This document shows, piece by piece, positions 22,678-34,316 of a stretch of DNA of 64,000 bases (within the stretch, counting starts at the first letter, position 1; the number at the start of each line of letters is the position of its first letter). The stretch lies in the NCBI GenBank assembly GCA_030248225.1, contig JASANE010010035.1, positions 1-64,000 of the forward strand, given 5' to 3'. Position numbers and translations under genes: made by a program. The notes under the pieces were generated by a model that saw only the letters and a program-made list of their open reading frames with translations, searched no databases and had not been told where the DNA came from. This stretch comes from Trileptium ribeirensis. Taxonomy: Eukaryota > Nematoda > Enoplea > Enoplida > Thoracostomopsidae.

Positions 22678-24904
22678 CGCAAATTTTAAAATTTTAAATT
22701 TTTGAATTTGGTGGCGGTTGAAGTGCTTATGCAGCACTTTTGGGTCGATTTGACCCCATTTCTAAGCCCTTAGATCAATATTGTTATCGGAACGAATTCC
22801 GATCATATTTGGGGCTAAATTTTATATAAAATTTATATGTGATTTAATTGATTTACGACCTTGTTTACGATACTTTTATATAAAATTTCTCTAAATGAAT
22901 GCAAACTTTCTAGAAGTTTCTAAGGAATCTCAAACTAAACCAAGGAAACTTTATATTAAATTATGAACCGTAACAACAACTTTATTTAAGCTCTACGCAA
23001 ACCCATATAATTTTGCTGATAAAACTTATCAAACTTCTAGGCATCGTACTAATTTAATATTAAGCCGTCAGTGCTGATACTACTTTCGTACCGACTGTGA
23101 GGGTCAAGTATATTTACATTACGTCTGAAAACTCGGTGGTCCTGTCAACAACTCAAGCTTTTATATAAAATTTATATTGGCGGCTAATAAGAAATTTCTA
23201 GAGGCCTCTGCCTCTACTAAAGCTTTCAACTTCCATATAGATCTCGCACAAAGTTTATATGAGGGGTGTTCAATTTCCAATAGATTTTATTCAATAACTA
23301 AAAAGGGGAGCTCAACACGACGCATGTGGCAAACTATAGAAGCATCCGCGGCACTTAGATCGGGGTGTACAAAACTGCGTCTTTGATACAAAACTGTATA
23401 TATTTATATTAACGATATATTGGCCGATTATTGACTTAATGATAAGAAAGTTAATACCAACTTCATGCAAGGCTAATATAAAGTTTTGCTTATACGAAAC
23501 TAATATAAAGTTTAATTCAGAAAGTATTGGTGCTATGACTACACTCGCCGAGGATACAGCTACCATTAATATCAAAGTATCAAAGTAATAAAGTGTATTT
23601 AGTTTATATGTAAACCAACATACACATACATATATAGATGTACATTGGAACGTTTGGGATCGTCGTTAGAAGAAACACGCAGCTTGTGTAAACAAAAGGA
23701 AACAAAAGAGGGCAAGGGGTAAAAAGAGGGCGGTGCTCCCAGGGCGATGGTCGGAGAGCCAAATAAGACTCGGATTCGGACTCAGTGTGTCCGTCCGAGC
23801 AGAATGATATGTAACAGGACCGCATTCGGTCTATAGAGGGAAAATGAGCTCTTGGGGGAGGGTCCATGTCAAATTTTTCCCAGGGTAGGGTGTTTTAAAC
23901 GGTTCCGTTGGGTTCGGAGCACATTTTTCTGGGGTGTTCCGTGTATGGGTTACTCTCAACACTGGGAATCTAATGAGGGGTTACACGCCGGTCATGGCGT
24001 TATTTCATGTTTTTCCATGGGAGAGGGTACCTAAAAGTGGGCGCAGCGGGACCTGTCCGGGCTTGAATTAAAGCCGCGGGTCTGGGATCACGATGGTGCT
24101 ACGTATATTTTTGTGTGATTACTACTCGTTAAGTTATTTAATTAATTGTATTTTACCTATCCGCGTACATACTAATTTACTCATAAGTCAGTAGATCCGA
24201 GTCGGATCTCTGCGAAACTAGTCTCATTCGAAAGACCGTAAAATTCCCTACAAGAAATGTTAAGTGTTAAATTTTCGAATTCCCAACGGTTCCGGAGATA
24301 TGGGCCGGAGCCGATACTTTCGATACCAAATTTTCCTAAATTTCAACTTTTATTTCTTATCTCAACCAGCGAGATTGAACGCTGGTAAATAATATTTCAT
24401 AACGCCTTACAAGTTACCGGTGTTGTAATACATATTGAACACTGGGACATTTAAGATTTTGGATTTGAACTTATATTTTTCAAGAAGTTTTCTCAATTGC
24501 TGTTCGCTTTCGGTAGAGCAGATATATTTTTGTGGTCCTCCATCGTGAGGACGGTCGTGACGGGTATCCGTCACGGCCAGTCTTGCCTACGACGATTTAC
24601 AACGAGTTTCGCGGTCCTACCATGCGGGGTAGGGCTATTGTCGCTTACATAAACATATTGGGTTCAGCGGGGGAGTCGTACCGTCCTATAATTTTCTTCA
24701 ACTCGAGTATGGCAAGGGCTCACCATACTCGCGATCTCAGCCTACAAAAACGCGGCTTTCAAAGCGCAGAAATCCCTAGAATTTTCTCAAAAATCACGTT
24801 AAGCAAAACAAATTGTTCTTGATTTCTGGTGCCTCCAAACGGATACTATACGAAACGCTATAACGAACACAATAATGATATACACGGCATGGAATTACGA
24901 CAAT

Positions 24905-25415
24905 TAGTGGCGCTTTTATGGCCAACAACATGATTAATACACGATAAAAAATAGGTTCATAATTAATGGTACAACATATCAATACAATGGTAAGAATGGT
25001 ACAAAATTCTGGCAAATTTCGGCGCTTTTGTGGCCTCTGCCAGCACGACACACGATATATATTGAACGATCATTAACAATATGAAATCGCAATGAATAGC
25101 GGCGCTTTTATGGCCTTTACGGTACAGAAGGTATGGTACGAATATGGCACGACAATGATATCGATATATATAGACATATAGGCGTATGTATCTTCGACTC
25201 GGAATGCCAAATGGTACATATATACCTGAAAACATGTACGAACAATTATGGTAACTCCAGAGGTATATACATACGCATGCAAATGTACGATATGATCATA
25301 GTAATACGGATCAAATACATAACAAGTGCCTTTATGGCCATCCAACAACTTACACCAAAACAATGGTAATATACGTATCTGCGATTTAAATATGCCAACG
25401 AGCCTTTATGGCCCT
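24905..25415 (-). repeat. GGCCATAAAAGCGCC motif array (copy R)
   Basis: The reverse complement GGCGCTTTTATGGCC or a close variant occurs near 24,910, 25,023, 25,102, 25,330 and 25,403, about 75-230 bp apart. It corresponds to 3,838-4,275. Confidence 0.65.
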
Positions 25416-25817
25416 ATCAATAATTACGTAACTGTATACGTACATACAATATATTTCGTTAATTCGGCATCTTTAAAATGTTAATAACGATATCCCTTTT
25501 GATCACGAAAAATTGTCGGCGGTGCGGGCCGAAACATGACAAAAACCTTTGGTCCATAGCGAGATTAATGAGCGTAATGATTTGTGATCAGTACTATATA
25601 CATACGGTTTATAAATACGGTGACTACATGGTCTTAAGGTCAGTTCGTATATACGAAGAGAATCGACTTATATAGTGGCTTGCGCGCAAAGGATTTATAT
25701 ATTGGTTCTAACCTCATTTACGTACGTATTGCGGGGCTAGGACGGGTTTCCTACCCAGTTGGGTCATTTCTGATGGGTATTCTAAGTGGGGAGGCATTCA
25801 CGACTAAATTCGGAAAT

Positions 25818-26206
25818 GTTGACCATTACTCTATGGCCAGGATTATTGGGGTAGTTACCAAAATGTTAACCATTACGTTGTGGACAGGATTTTTTGTATT
25901 CGGTAAAATGTGGTCCATTGTACTGTGGACAAGATTATTGGTGTTCAAAAAAAATGTTGACCATTACACTATGGTCAGGATTACTTGTATTCGAAAAAAT
26001 GTTGACCATTACACTGTGGTCAGGATTATTTGTGCTCGAAAACAATGTTGACCACTACACTGTGGTCAGGTTTATTGGGGAGTTTCTAAATGTTGGCCAT
26101 TGGGGTGTGGCCAGGATTATCGTATAAGTTGGCCATTATTGTGTGGTCAAGATTATGGCTTTTCGGTAAAAGTTTGCCATTAGGCTGTGGTCAGGATTAA
26201 TCCACC
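25818..26206 (-). repeat. Array of about 42-bp hairpin units (copy R)
   Basis: About nine units are present. On the plus strand arms are TGACCA/TGGTCA in three units (about 25,957, 26,001, 26,047), TGGCCA/TGGCCA near 26,093, GTCCA/TGGAC near 25,912, and partly mispaired forms elsewhere. The loop is usually TTACACTG or close. The stem base that varies always varies with its partner in the perfect units. Confidence 0.85.
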
Positions 26207-26234
26207 TCGTAACGATCCGTATGGATCTGTTACA

Positions 26235-26243
26235 CATGTTTAA
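26235..26243. repeat. Target-site duplication, right
   Basis: CATGTTTAA, identical to 18,833-18,841, directly follows the element end. Confidence 0.8.
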
Positions 26244-26640
26244 AAAACTTTGTAGCAATAGTTGTTATTTTCATGATCAGATTTTCATTAAATTGCATTA
26301 GTGAAATAGTATATGGGACTTGATGCAGCGCACGAATTTGTTGTTAGTTAGCCACATAACTGTATTAACCACATATCTGAATTCACGTCCATTTTGTAAT
26401 AAGTATCGTTGTTTTGTGTATTTTACTGTTATAATTAGCGGCGTTTGGGTGCCTAATTTGTGCATTTTATTCGCCTTGAAATGTGGTAGCAACGTGTTTT
26501 GGTCGTGCTTGTATCGTATCGCTATACTATAGATTTTAATTGTGCTGCTTGTTAGGATAATCGTACAAGTTGGGTTTTGTGTTGCTGAAGAGCTTCTTGT
26601 ATTCTAGCAAATAGTGAGAGTTTATTGTTAAGCGGATGCG
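26244..26640 (-). other. VPS13 intron tract with one doubtful ORF
   Basis: The minus strand is open at about 26,298-26,527 and includes TPLIITVKYTKQ and NGREFRYVVN, which recalls a VPS13 strand pattern. The exon at 16,894 already fills that place in the protein with matching phase, and no splice choice here keeps phase on both sides. I do not call it coding. Confidence 0.35.
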
Positions 26641-26823
26641 AATGTTCTATAAATGTTATTGTTAGACGCGTATAACTTTCTATTTGTCTTAGGGTGTTTT
26701 TGTTGATAGTTGCGACAATACCATGTTACAATGTTCTATAAATGTTATTGTTAGACGCGTATAACTTTCTATTTGTCTTAGGGTGTTTTTGTTGATAGTT
26801 GCGACAATACCATGTTACAATGT
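26641..26823. repeat. Perfect 89-bp tandem duplication
   Basis: Two copies starting aatgttctataaatgttatt (26,641 and 26,730) appear identical to the end of the second copy near 26,818. It is intronic and non-coding. Identity implies a recent event or an assembly artefact. Confidence 0.9.
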
Positions 26824-27067
26824 GCAATGAACATTTATCTATGGACGCTGTATATCAGTAGTAGTTCGGCTCAAATCAGCATAAACCGTGATTTGCGTAA
26901 TGTACAAAATTTCGTTTTTGTTTTGGCTAATTGTTAGAAACCGGTTAACCAAAATATGATGAAGCTAGAAATAATTTTGTACGGTAGCATTTATTTTTGA
27001 CCCGGCATCTATGGCACCCAATCAGAACCCATATAAAACTAATGTCCGTGCAACATAAATTTCATAC

Positions 27068-27240
27068 CTCGTCACTCGTCCAGGTTTGTCACTCTTGCGC
27101 AAATCGTCTAATATAAAATTGACAAGTGCAACTTTTGTAGTAATAGATCCATCAACGAGAATCCTACCAGAAGCCCCAAACGTTTGAATATATGTTTTGC
27201 CAAGAGCTCGGGATTCGTCGCGATGCACAATTCCAGACGT
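27068..27240 (-). CDS. VPS13: VPS13 exon g (LDD-R-ITR block)
   Basis: Acceptor ggtgttacag and donor GTATGA bound a 173-bp exon, phase 0 in and 2 out. The peptide has TSGIVHRDESRALGK, IQTFGASGRILVDGS and VNFILDDLRKSDKPGRVTR. In VPS13 proteins the corresponding stretch is a glycine-rich strand, a DGS motif and the conserved LDD-R----ITR motif. All three are here in order. It follows the exon at 30,878-31,026 in phase 0, joining LYMGSSNL to TSGIV. The next recognised exon is 10.2 kb away at 16,894 because copy R sits in the intron. Confidence 0.92.
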
Positions 27241-28325
27241 CTGTAACACCAAGACTACAAAGACGTAGCACTAGCAATACAAGCGTTAATTAGAATCATT
27301 CAATGTGATATATTGTAATTCGGACTACAACTGTTCCCAAAATAACACTGAAAGGTCGTAAAATCTTATCAAAATGTCATTGCAGATTGCTTTTGAAAAC
27401 ACATATTATGCGACTATTTGTATTTCCCTTATCGATTTTAACCACTATCAGCCCTTGTAATGTGCCGCTTATTTTTGGCTTTCGTTTTGATTAATGTAAA
27501 ATGAAAATGTAACTGGTACTTAAAAACAACAAATGTTGCGAAGAGAAATAAGTTGCAGAAGTATAAAAAACTACGATAAATCAAGGTACATACAAATCAC
27601 ATCTTTACCACTATATCTGTGGATTTGGCACATAAAAGGCACGCGACGCTAAAAACCTGAATTAAAAATATTACCTCATTACAATATTATGGTCTTAATA
27701 ACACACTGTCAAAAACCCAACAATCGTTGGCTAAAACAACGTCACCACGGTACCGCATTTGCCGCTTATAAACCAGACAATAAGATTGCAGACATCAATC
27801 TGAAGAACTTAAATGAGTACCTTGAAATAGTTCTATATGTTTGTATTTTGGTTCAAACTGACTTAATGTTGTTACTGAGCACAGTAGTTACGAGCATATA
27901 ATATATTATTATATTATATTATAACAGGAGTCTTTTGCAAACTTTTCGTAATAAATTCGCTGTGGTTCAGAAACCATTTTTGAATGTTTCGCCCATTATT
28001 GCTCAAATTTTTTTTAAATTTTTCAACAATAATTGAAAATTGTTGAAAAATGAAAAATTTCGCACGTTTTGGTTCGATCTGACTTACACTTGTTACTAAG
28101 TACAGTTGCGGCCATAAATACGGCAAGACTTTTAGCGGATTGTTCACTAAAATTTCACAGACATTCGCGAACTATTAATTTTCCTCAACGATTTGTATTT
28201 CTGGCAAAAATTATTGTTTGATTAACAAGAGCACATCACGTTTAAATTGGACCACCTTATTAATTTGGCAATAATACTAATCTAACTCAAAAGTTTACAG
28301 GCTTAGAAACTTTGTCTTTTATGTA
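27241..28325. other. VPS13 intron, left part
   Basis: Mostly unassigned AT-rich sequence. A tataata microsatellite lies at 27,898-27,925. A 12-bp perfect hairpin (TTTTTCAACAAT and its complement) is at 28,018-28,050. Short direct repeats near 27,858 and 28,079 (ctgactta...ttactgagcacag / ttactaagtacag) and a CAGTTGCGGCCATAAATAC word suggest a decayed Tc1-type element end. Confidence 0.45.
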
Positions 28326-28628
28326 CAGTTACAATCAGAATTAAGTGCTTATAAAATCGAACGCAGACGAAAGAAATCGCAATCGATCGATCTTCGTTTA
28401 AACGGATTTTTATTTTTATTGTTTATTTTTTATTTCAACACAATCTAAAATCGTGAAATTAAGCGCGAACTAACATTTTTTATCAAATTATTATTTTTAT
28501 TTTGACGCAACCGAAATTCGTTAAACTAAACGCTTTCCTTTAAACGATCGATTTTCGTTTAAACGCAAACGATCGAAATCGAATGAAATTTCGATCGATT
28601 TTTGAGCACTTAATTCTGATTGTAACTG
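28326..28628. mobile_element. Tc1/mariner-type MITE, copy 2
   Basis: Terminal inverted repeats read CAGTTACAATCAGAATTAAG on both ends and are nearly perfect for about 25 bp. The element is flanked by TA on each side, the usual target duplication of Tc1/mariner elements. The interior has many TCGATCGA and GTTTAAACG words and no ORF. Copy 1 is at 11,537-11,784. Confidence 0.85.
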
Positions 28629-30877
28629 TAGGTGGAAAGAATGTGCACTACATTAAGAGAACATAATGGTGCTGCGACTCGTTTTTGTGTACAACACATG
28701 AAATATGCCGCTGTTGTATTGGATATACGCTGTATCAATTATATTCTCTCGTTGAGCAGTAAATCGTTAACTGCGCTTTTGGGCCCACATCATCCTGAAT
28801 TATGCATATAATTATGAATTTATTGACTCAAATTTTAAATACGCCTGTGGCCATGTTGATTTGCTAACTACGGCGATCATATCAATAAAGTATTCCCTTA
28901 GTTTACAAAAAATAAAGGCAAATTTTGGCTAAAATAAAGCCAAATTTAGCAGTCTATGTCATTTATGAATAGTTCATTCCATATAACCCAAATTTTAAAG
29001 CACAAGCATCCTTCTCCAGAGCACTTATACCATTGTAATCTTATCTTGCTTCTTTCAAATTTATGGAGTGAAAGTGATGCGAATGCGCAAAATCACTTTC
29101 CAAAAAATACAACTCGAGCTTTACTGTTACGTCTAATTAACCTAGCTAGTTGAGCTACTTAGCTCAAATTTATATACTACTGTCAATAATTTGTTAATCT
29201 AATAACAGTTTTATCACATAATGACGACCAAACATGAAATAAAATTCAAAACAAAATCAATACGAAAACGGCATGTTAAAATAATGAGAAGTCACATTTT
29301 ATCTATTAGACATACAATAAAATTTAATTTATTAAAAAAGTTAATTTTTCAAAAAACTCGAAATATTTCGGGGGCAAGTTCATAAATCGCGAAAAGATGG
29401 TAATCTAAATTCATAATAGAAATTTGCATAATTAATAAAAGCTGTGCATCTCAAAAAAATTCCTACAAGTCGTCACCTTTTGCGAACAAGGAGTAGCAAA
29501 TTGTAAAGTATTGTACCCATCAACTAGCTCAGAGCTTTCCAAATTAGGGGGGGCAATGGGAGGGCTAACATTCCCGAGTCTCTTTTGGTAAAAAAACAGG
29601 CGCCTCCCGCGTTCGTTCCCGGCTGGCTAAATATAAATTTTAAGCTTCCCTGGTTCATCGTTCCTTGCCAATTTTTTGTTTCGCCGCAGTAAAACACCCC
29701 AGTTGACATATAAATTGACCAAGATTCTTATAAAATTGTACCCAGAAGATAACAATTTCATAAATTCTTAAAAAAATTTTGGTAAAAATCGTTTCTATTT
29801 TCCATCCAGAAGTCTTAGAACGTTTCTACGAAAATAGCTATAATGTATCAATCGCCTTTCACTTAAAGCATTGTGGAAAAATCGAGTCGCCGGGGCTACA
29901 AACCACGGGTTACGGTACATGACCCTAGCAAAATTTTCAGCGCACGGCGAGCCTAGTAACTAGGATTAAAATTGTCCGTAAAAAATAAAAACCATTTTTA
30001 AGCATGATATAAAGTGCAAAAATTAACATAAACGTCACTCATACAAAGCAATTATACCAACCAGACCTCTCCACACATGAGCCATCCAAGATGTTCGAGT
30101 TCTAACAGGATTTCGGCGGTCTCCAACGATCGTGCTCCATGGCAAGCTGTGATATCCCCTAGGGCGGCTACTCTCCACTAACTTGGTGGTGACATCAAAA
30201 CTCGTCCTAACGAAAACGTAGTAAGGCAAAACTTGATATCACTGCTTTTATTTAGATTATTCATGAGAAATTACTGAGTACAACGCAGCGCGACCTGCTG
30301 AAATCGAAATTTTGAGAAAATATGCAACAAAACAACAACATTATGCATGTTATAAAATTCACGACAGACTACAACGTAGTGCGAACTGCTGAAATACAAA
30401 TTTTTCCTAAATATACAACAAAAACATTACTAAAAGGCATGATGAAATTATGAGACCTGTATTTAACCTGGGTCACCGTTTTCCAAACATTTAATGTGTG
30501 GGAAATTCCCATGTTATTTCTGGTTCCCTCAGATTAGAGCTGGGGGTTCTCAATTCAAAGCCTATCAGGTACTATTTTGGGGTGTAGTGAGGCTAGGTAA
30601 CGACAACAAATATATTACGAATTAGAGAAATACAGTTATACAATATAATTGAAAAAATAAAAACTCAGGATACCTAACTGAAACCCACGATATCATACTT
30701 AATATATTTACATTTATTTCTAGTCATTGTTCAAACGTAGGGCAACCGAAGACCATCAAGAATTATTATAACCAGCCCAGCACCAAGGAGCTCATAACAG
30801 CAAATCCTTTCAAAAATCTTCTTGCTAATCCAAAATGTTCTTAGGCTGGCATAAAAAAAGTAAGAAAACGGCCTTAC
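28629..30877. other. VPS13 intron, right part
   Basis: No gene is recognised. A fragment of the CTGGGCTCTCC MITE family lies at about 29,527-29,700 (agagctttccaaattaggg). The 64-codon minus ORF at 30,035-30,229 is unassigned. A short inverted CAGCAGG/GCGACCTGCTG-like pair near 30,290-30,390 is weak. Confidence 0.45.
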
Positions 30878-31026
30878 TAAATTGGATGAGCCCATATAAA
30901 GCGTTGCAACAATGCCTTCTAGCGTAAACTGGAAGACCATTTGTGGCTTCTTTGCATCGTCTCTGGAATATGTCGGTGTAAGCTGCCGATCAGCAGTTTT
31001 TGTTTCAGATGTTGGTGTGATAGCTG
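30878..31026 (-). CDS. VPS13: VPS13 exon f (FTLEGIVATLY block)
   Basis: A 149-bp exon with acceptor aaatttacag and donor GTAAGG, phase 1 in and 0 out. It reads AITPTSETKTADRQLTP, then KKPQMVFQFTLEGIVATLYM and GSSNL. VPS13 proteins have a linker here, then a strand like F-FTL-SL--VLY. The incoming two bases complete an Ala codon with the single G left by the exon at 34,079. It continues as open frame past both splice sites for some distance; splice positions are chosen by phase and family alignment. Confidence 0.9.
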
Positions 31027-31159
31027 CTGTAAATTTTAAATTGATACATGCCACATACACTATCGATGAAACACGCAGATGACAAACACTATTGGTAAAG
31101 CAGCGCATCATAACTACGTGTTTATCCGCCGTTTTATTTGTTGAACGGTACCATTGATC

Positions 31160-31525
31160 TGTCGTATCCACAGTGGGAGGGGGAGGGGGCTGGGGGACTG
31201 CCCACCTTCCAAATATCCCCATGTTCGTGTCTTTTCACCCATGCGCTTTACCCCCACTGGGCCCAAACCCCATATTCAAGTAAATCCAAAAACTTTTATG
31301 CCTGAAAATATATAATTTTATTTGCAAATTGTTATTAAACGTTAATTAGCACTGTTTATAATGCTAAAACGTCGTTCTTAGCTTGAAAATACATGCATGG
31401 CAGTAAAATTACGTGCAAATATCAAAATATTCAGTATTTTTAAGTTTAAATTTATTACCCCACTTTGAAATTTTCCCCGATAATGAACACGGGGGCCCCG
31501 AAGTTCCCCCCACTTTTCTACAGCT
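31160..31525 (-). mobile_element. MITE with G-run terminal repeats, copy 1 (diverged)
   Basis: It starts like ccacagtgggaggggg and shares the interior ccatgttcgtg, ttatgcctgaaaat, ttagcttgaaaatac, atgaacacgggggcc and aagttccccccactttt with copies at 48,210, 51,576 and 62,027. The inner end is missing the ggctgtggacaggcc part. Confidence 0.7.
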
Positions 31526-34078
31526 ATATTTTATTATTTCAACAATAAAAACATAAAGTTTCAAAAGTTTGCAATTTTCAGTACCTACATCATTGAGCAT
31601 TATTCGCCTCATGTAGTGTCAAATATATAATGTTTTATCCACCGGAGAGTTAAAACAACGAGCCCAATGCGGTAAACGAATTAAATAACCTTATAAGCCC
31701 TAGGTTACATTCCAGTCGGTAAGAAACTCATCTTTTGGGTGATTCATTAAGACAGTTACGACTAGTAATAATACCATCAATACCGAGAATGACTACTCCT
31801 AGCAAGAACAAGCCAAAAATATGTCACAAAACAATGCACAAAAATTTTAACTTTTCTCTCCCCAACCCACTTGACCTTTACCCCCGAGAATGAACATTGG
31901 AGTCTCATAGAAATGGTCTTTTAAATTTTATCAATTTAATAAATTTGGATATATATGCATATTGTTAAAAGTTAAACTTTAGAGAACAGTGTCACAGCAG
32001 AATAAAGATGTTTGGATACTACCGGTTATCCGGTACCCCAAGCAGGACGTGGAGCCGAAACACCAATTGCTAGATTGGTATTCCAGTTGGCGGATACGAA
32101 TTAACGATCAATCCTCTAAATGGCAAGCACCATATAATTCCGGTTCCTGTTCGTTATCAGTAAAAAAACAACAGCATCACCGTAAAAGCAAACAATCTTA
32201 AAGCATATAAAGTAATTTTAGACAGATGTAGTTTCAGAGACCAGCTCTTTTTTATCGTTAGTACTACCGAAACCTTCACTTTCCCTACAAAAATCAACTA
32301 CGATAACGAAGGATTTCCGACTATCGAAACAAAATAACCTGAAACAAGTAACAGTAACTACTATTGTAACTCAAACGACAATTCCTTTTGTCGTTACCAC
32401 TATCGTAGCCGAATAACACGAAATAGATAACATTTTAAACGAACATTTTGTGCCATGAGTTTTTATCGTTACCAATTAACCTAAAAATAGATGACAGGTG
32501 ATATTCTTTTAGTGTAATGTGTTCTTGCAGCGGCCAGAGGTAATCATCAATATTGCGGCTCCCATAAACCGTTGAATTCGGCTGCTGTTTGTGGGTAAAG
32601 CCTGAAATCCATCACAGTAGGTTAAGCTAGTGGGTTTCGCGCAGCAGTTGAACAGGTGAGCCTCTTATATCTCGGTAAATCTGGTTCGTCCACTGCAGAC
32701 TTAAACCCGTGCACCCCTGAAAAGCATGGCATTCTGGCTTGTGCACGGCGTCTCTCGCCTGGAGGGGGGTTTGAAATGGGGACCTCTCTTCGGAAGGGGA
32801 GCAAAACATGGGCGTTTGGCATACATTGAGTGGGCCGTCTTCGAAAAGGTGTAAAAGTTGCGAAAACTGTAAAAAAGGAACAGTTTTTTAGCATTTTTGG
32901 GCCTAAAAATCGGAAGGAAAGGTGTAAAAAAACTACAAAAACTGCACAAATAAACGTTTGTTTCGAGCACTATTGAGGCAAAAAATGGAAGTGTGGCGCC
33001 AAAATGTTCGTAGGAAGTGCACATGGTAGACCGGGCCGGACCGGGGGAGAGCCGGAAAGCTGGGGCAGTCCCACCGGTTTGGAGAATCCAAGTATTGTCG
33101 TGTTGAATATTTTACATAACCATACCATTGTACTCTGCGCGCCGAAAAAATGTACATATCGTTGTAAATGCCCTGGAAGTAATATTACAACGAAACAGTG
33201 TAACACTTATCTAGGACATCGAGATCATCGACTCTAAACACTTTGGAAACCATTAAAACAGATGGCATATCTGCAGTGGACCCTACATGACCAAACCCTA
33301 ATACTCCTGAAAAATCACGCAAACAGCAAACCGAACAATTGAAAATAGATTGTATTTTGGAGATCCGGTTCATCGAACTTAAACCAACTGAAAACCTCTG
33401 TAAAGCATAAAATATTCGTGATGGCCTATGGACAACCAAACCATTGTATTCAGCGTACCAAAAAAGATATTTATCCATTCTTGATGTCCTGCTGGAAATA
33501 CAACCAAACAATGAAGAAAGCAGCCTAATACTTTGGAACTTGGAATCGTTTACCGTAAAAACACTTAACTATTTATAAGGTATAATATTATCCATCTTGT
33601 ACTATAAATAAAAAACTAAGGATACTCGTTCACTGACACAAACAAGCAATAACATGAAGAAAATTGAAAAATCTATACGTTTAGGCATACGGGTCTACGA
33701 ATAATATTCGAACCCGCAGCGGCAAGGAGTTGATCTACAGAAAAGTAACGTTCGATTGTTTGATTCGGGTATTGGTGTTCCGTTACGCATATGACGTGAG
33801 ATATCAGATCGAAATCCATCCACCCGAATGCCAGTTACGAGTTACACCGACAGACAAAACAGATTCAAGATAACGCCGTCAGTGGAGACTCCGCCCGCTT
33901 TAACGCTAATTTGCAATAATACCTTAGCTTGGCATACTACATGGTTTTAAAACACACCCGTTTCGACAATTAATTCAGAGAGAGAACATAGATGTGATAA
34001 CATGATTAAATACACCATTATAACTTTATCTCTTTAGAAATGCTTAAACGTAGTTTATGTTGCCAAATCACAACTAAC
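31526..34078. other. VPS13 intron with dispersed repeats
   Basis: 33,100-33,900 shares blocks with the composite element at 44,921-47,092: accattgtattcagcgtacc, atccatccacccgaa and cgtcagtggagactccgc. 32,620-33,060 holds G/C-richer sequence with several overlapping short ORFs and no family match. The rest is unassigned. Confidence 0.45.
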
Positions 34079-34316
34079 CCTCTTGGATTTCCGGTGCTGT
34101 TATAAGTGCTGATGTTGTACCAGTTTCAACAGTTGTGTCGCTAACAGGACTTGCGACATGGGTGCCATCATTTGCTTTGTTGTCGTTCAATGGTTTCGTT
34201 TCTTCAATTTTTGGAAGTGGCAAACCGTCTACCGACGACTCAATAGGAGCTACTTCAGAAAGATTTTCTTTGAGAACATACATCAATGTCGCGTAATCCT
34301 CCTGTGTGATACCTAC
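34079..34316 (-). CDS. VPS13: VPS13 exon e (TQEDY / ENLSE block)
   Basis: A 238-bp exon with acceptor acattttgcag and donor GTTAGT, phase 0 in and 1 out. It begins VGITQEDYATLMYVLKENLS, which matches the very conserved VPS13 stretch 'S-sQED---l---L-ENL-E', then continues as an acidic, Ser/Thr/Pro-rich linker (about 55 residues) of the kind that varies among species. It follows the exon at 36,038 in phase 0: NGILPLII-VGITQEDY. It would read into TAG just past the donor, which supports the splice site. Confidence 0.95.

Larger units (their letters stand above)
18842..26234 (-). mobile_element. Near-complete copy of the 7-kb non-coding family (copy R)
   Basis: Read on the minus strand it begins TGTAACAGATCCATACGG and ends CACGTCGATA, 7,393 bp in all. 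It matches copy L along its whole length and is flanked by an exact 9-bp duplication, CATGTTTAA, so it is a discrete insertion. Module order is the same as in copy L. No ORF resembling a transposition protein is present on either strand. There are no matching terminal inverted or direct repeats of note. The fragment at 50,855-51,445 keeps only the 3' end, as 5'-truncated retroelement copies do. Possible readings are a non-autonomous retroelement, a very large Mutator-like derivative (9-bp duplications fit) or a new class. It lies in the VPS13 intron between exons 27,068 and 16,894, in sense with the gene. Confidence 0.8.

Noticed and set aside
3012..26234. One giant foldback transposon of 23 kb
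   Set aside because: Copy R has its own 9-bp target duplication, and the region between the copies holds a VPS13 exon and unrelated LINE relics, so two separate insertions fit better.
18842..26234. Copy R as a solo LTR or LTR retrotransposon
   Set aside because: It starts with TG but ends with ATA, not CA. I found no repeated ends, no primer-binding site and no gag-pol motifs, and the length is too great for an LTR.
26298..26527. A further VPS13 exon on the minus strand
   Set aside because: The peptide is suggestive, but the exon at 16,894 already joins exon 27,068 in phase with the expected motif, and no phase-consistent donor and acceptor were found here.
33660..33760. A tRNA or tRNA-derived SINE, because of a GGGTTCGAAT word
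   Set aside because: No matching A box, acceptor stem or anticodon arm could be drawn around it.
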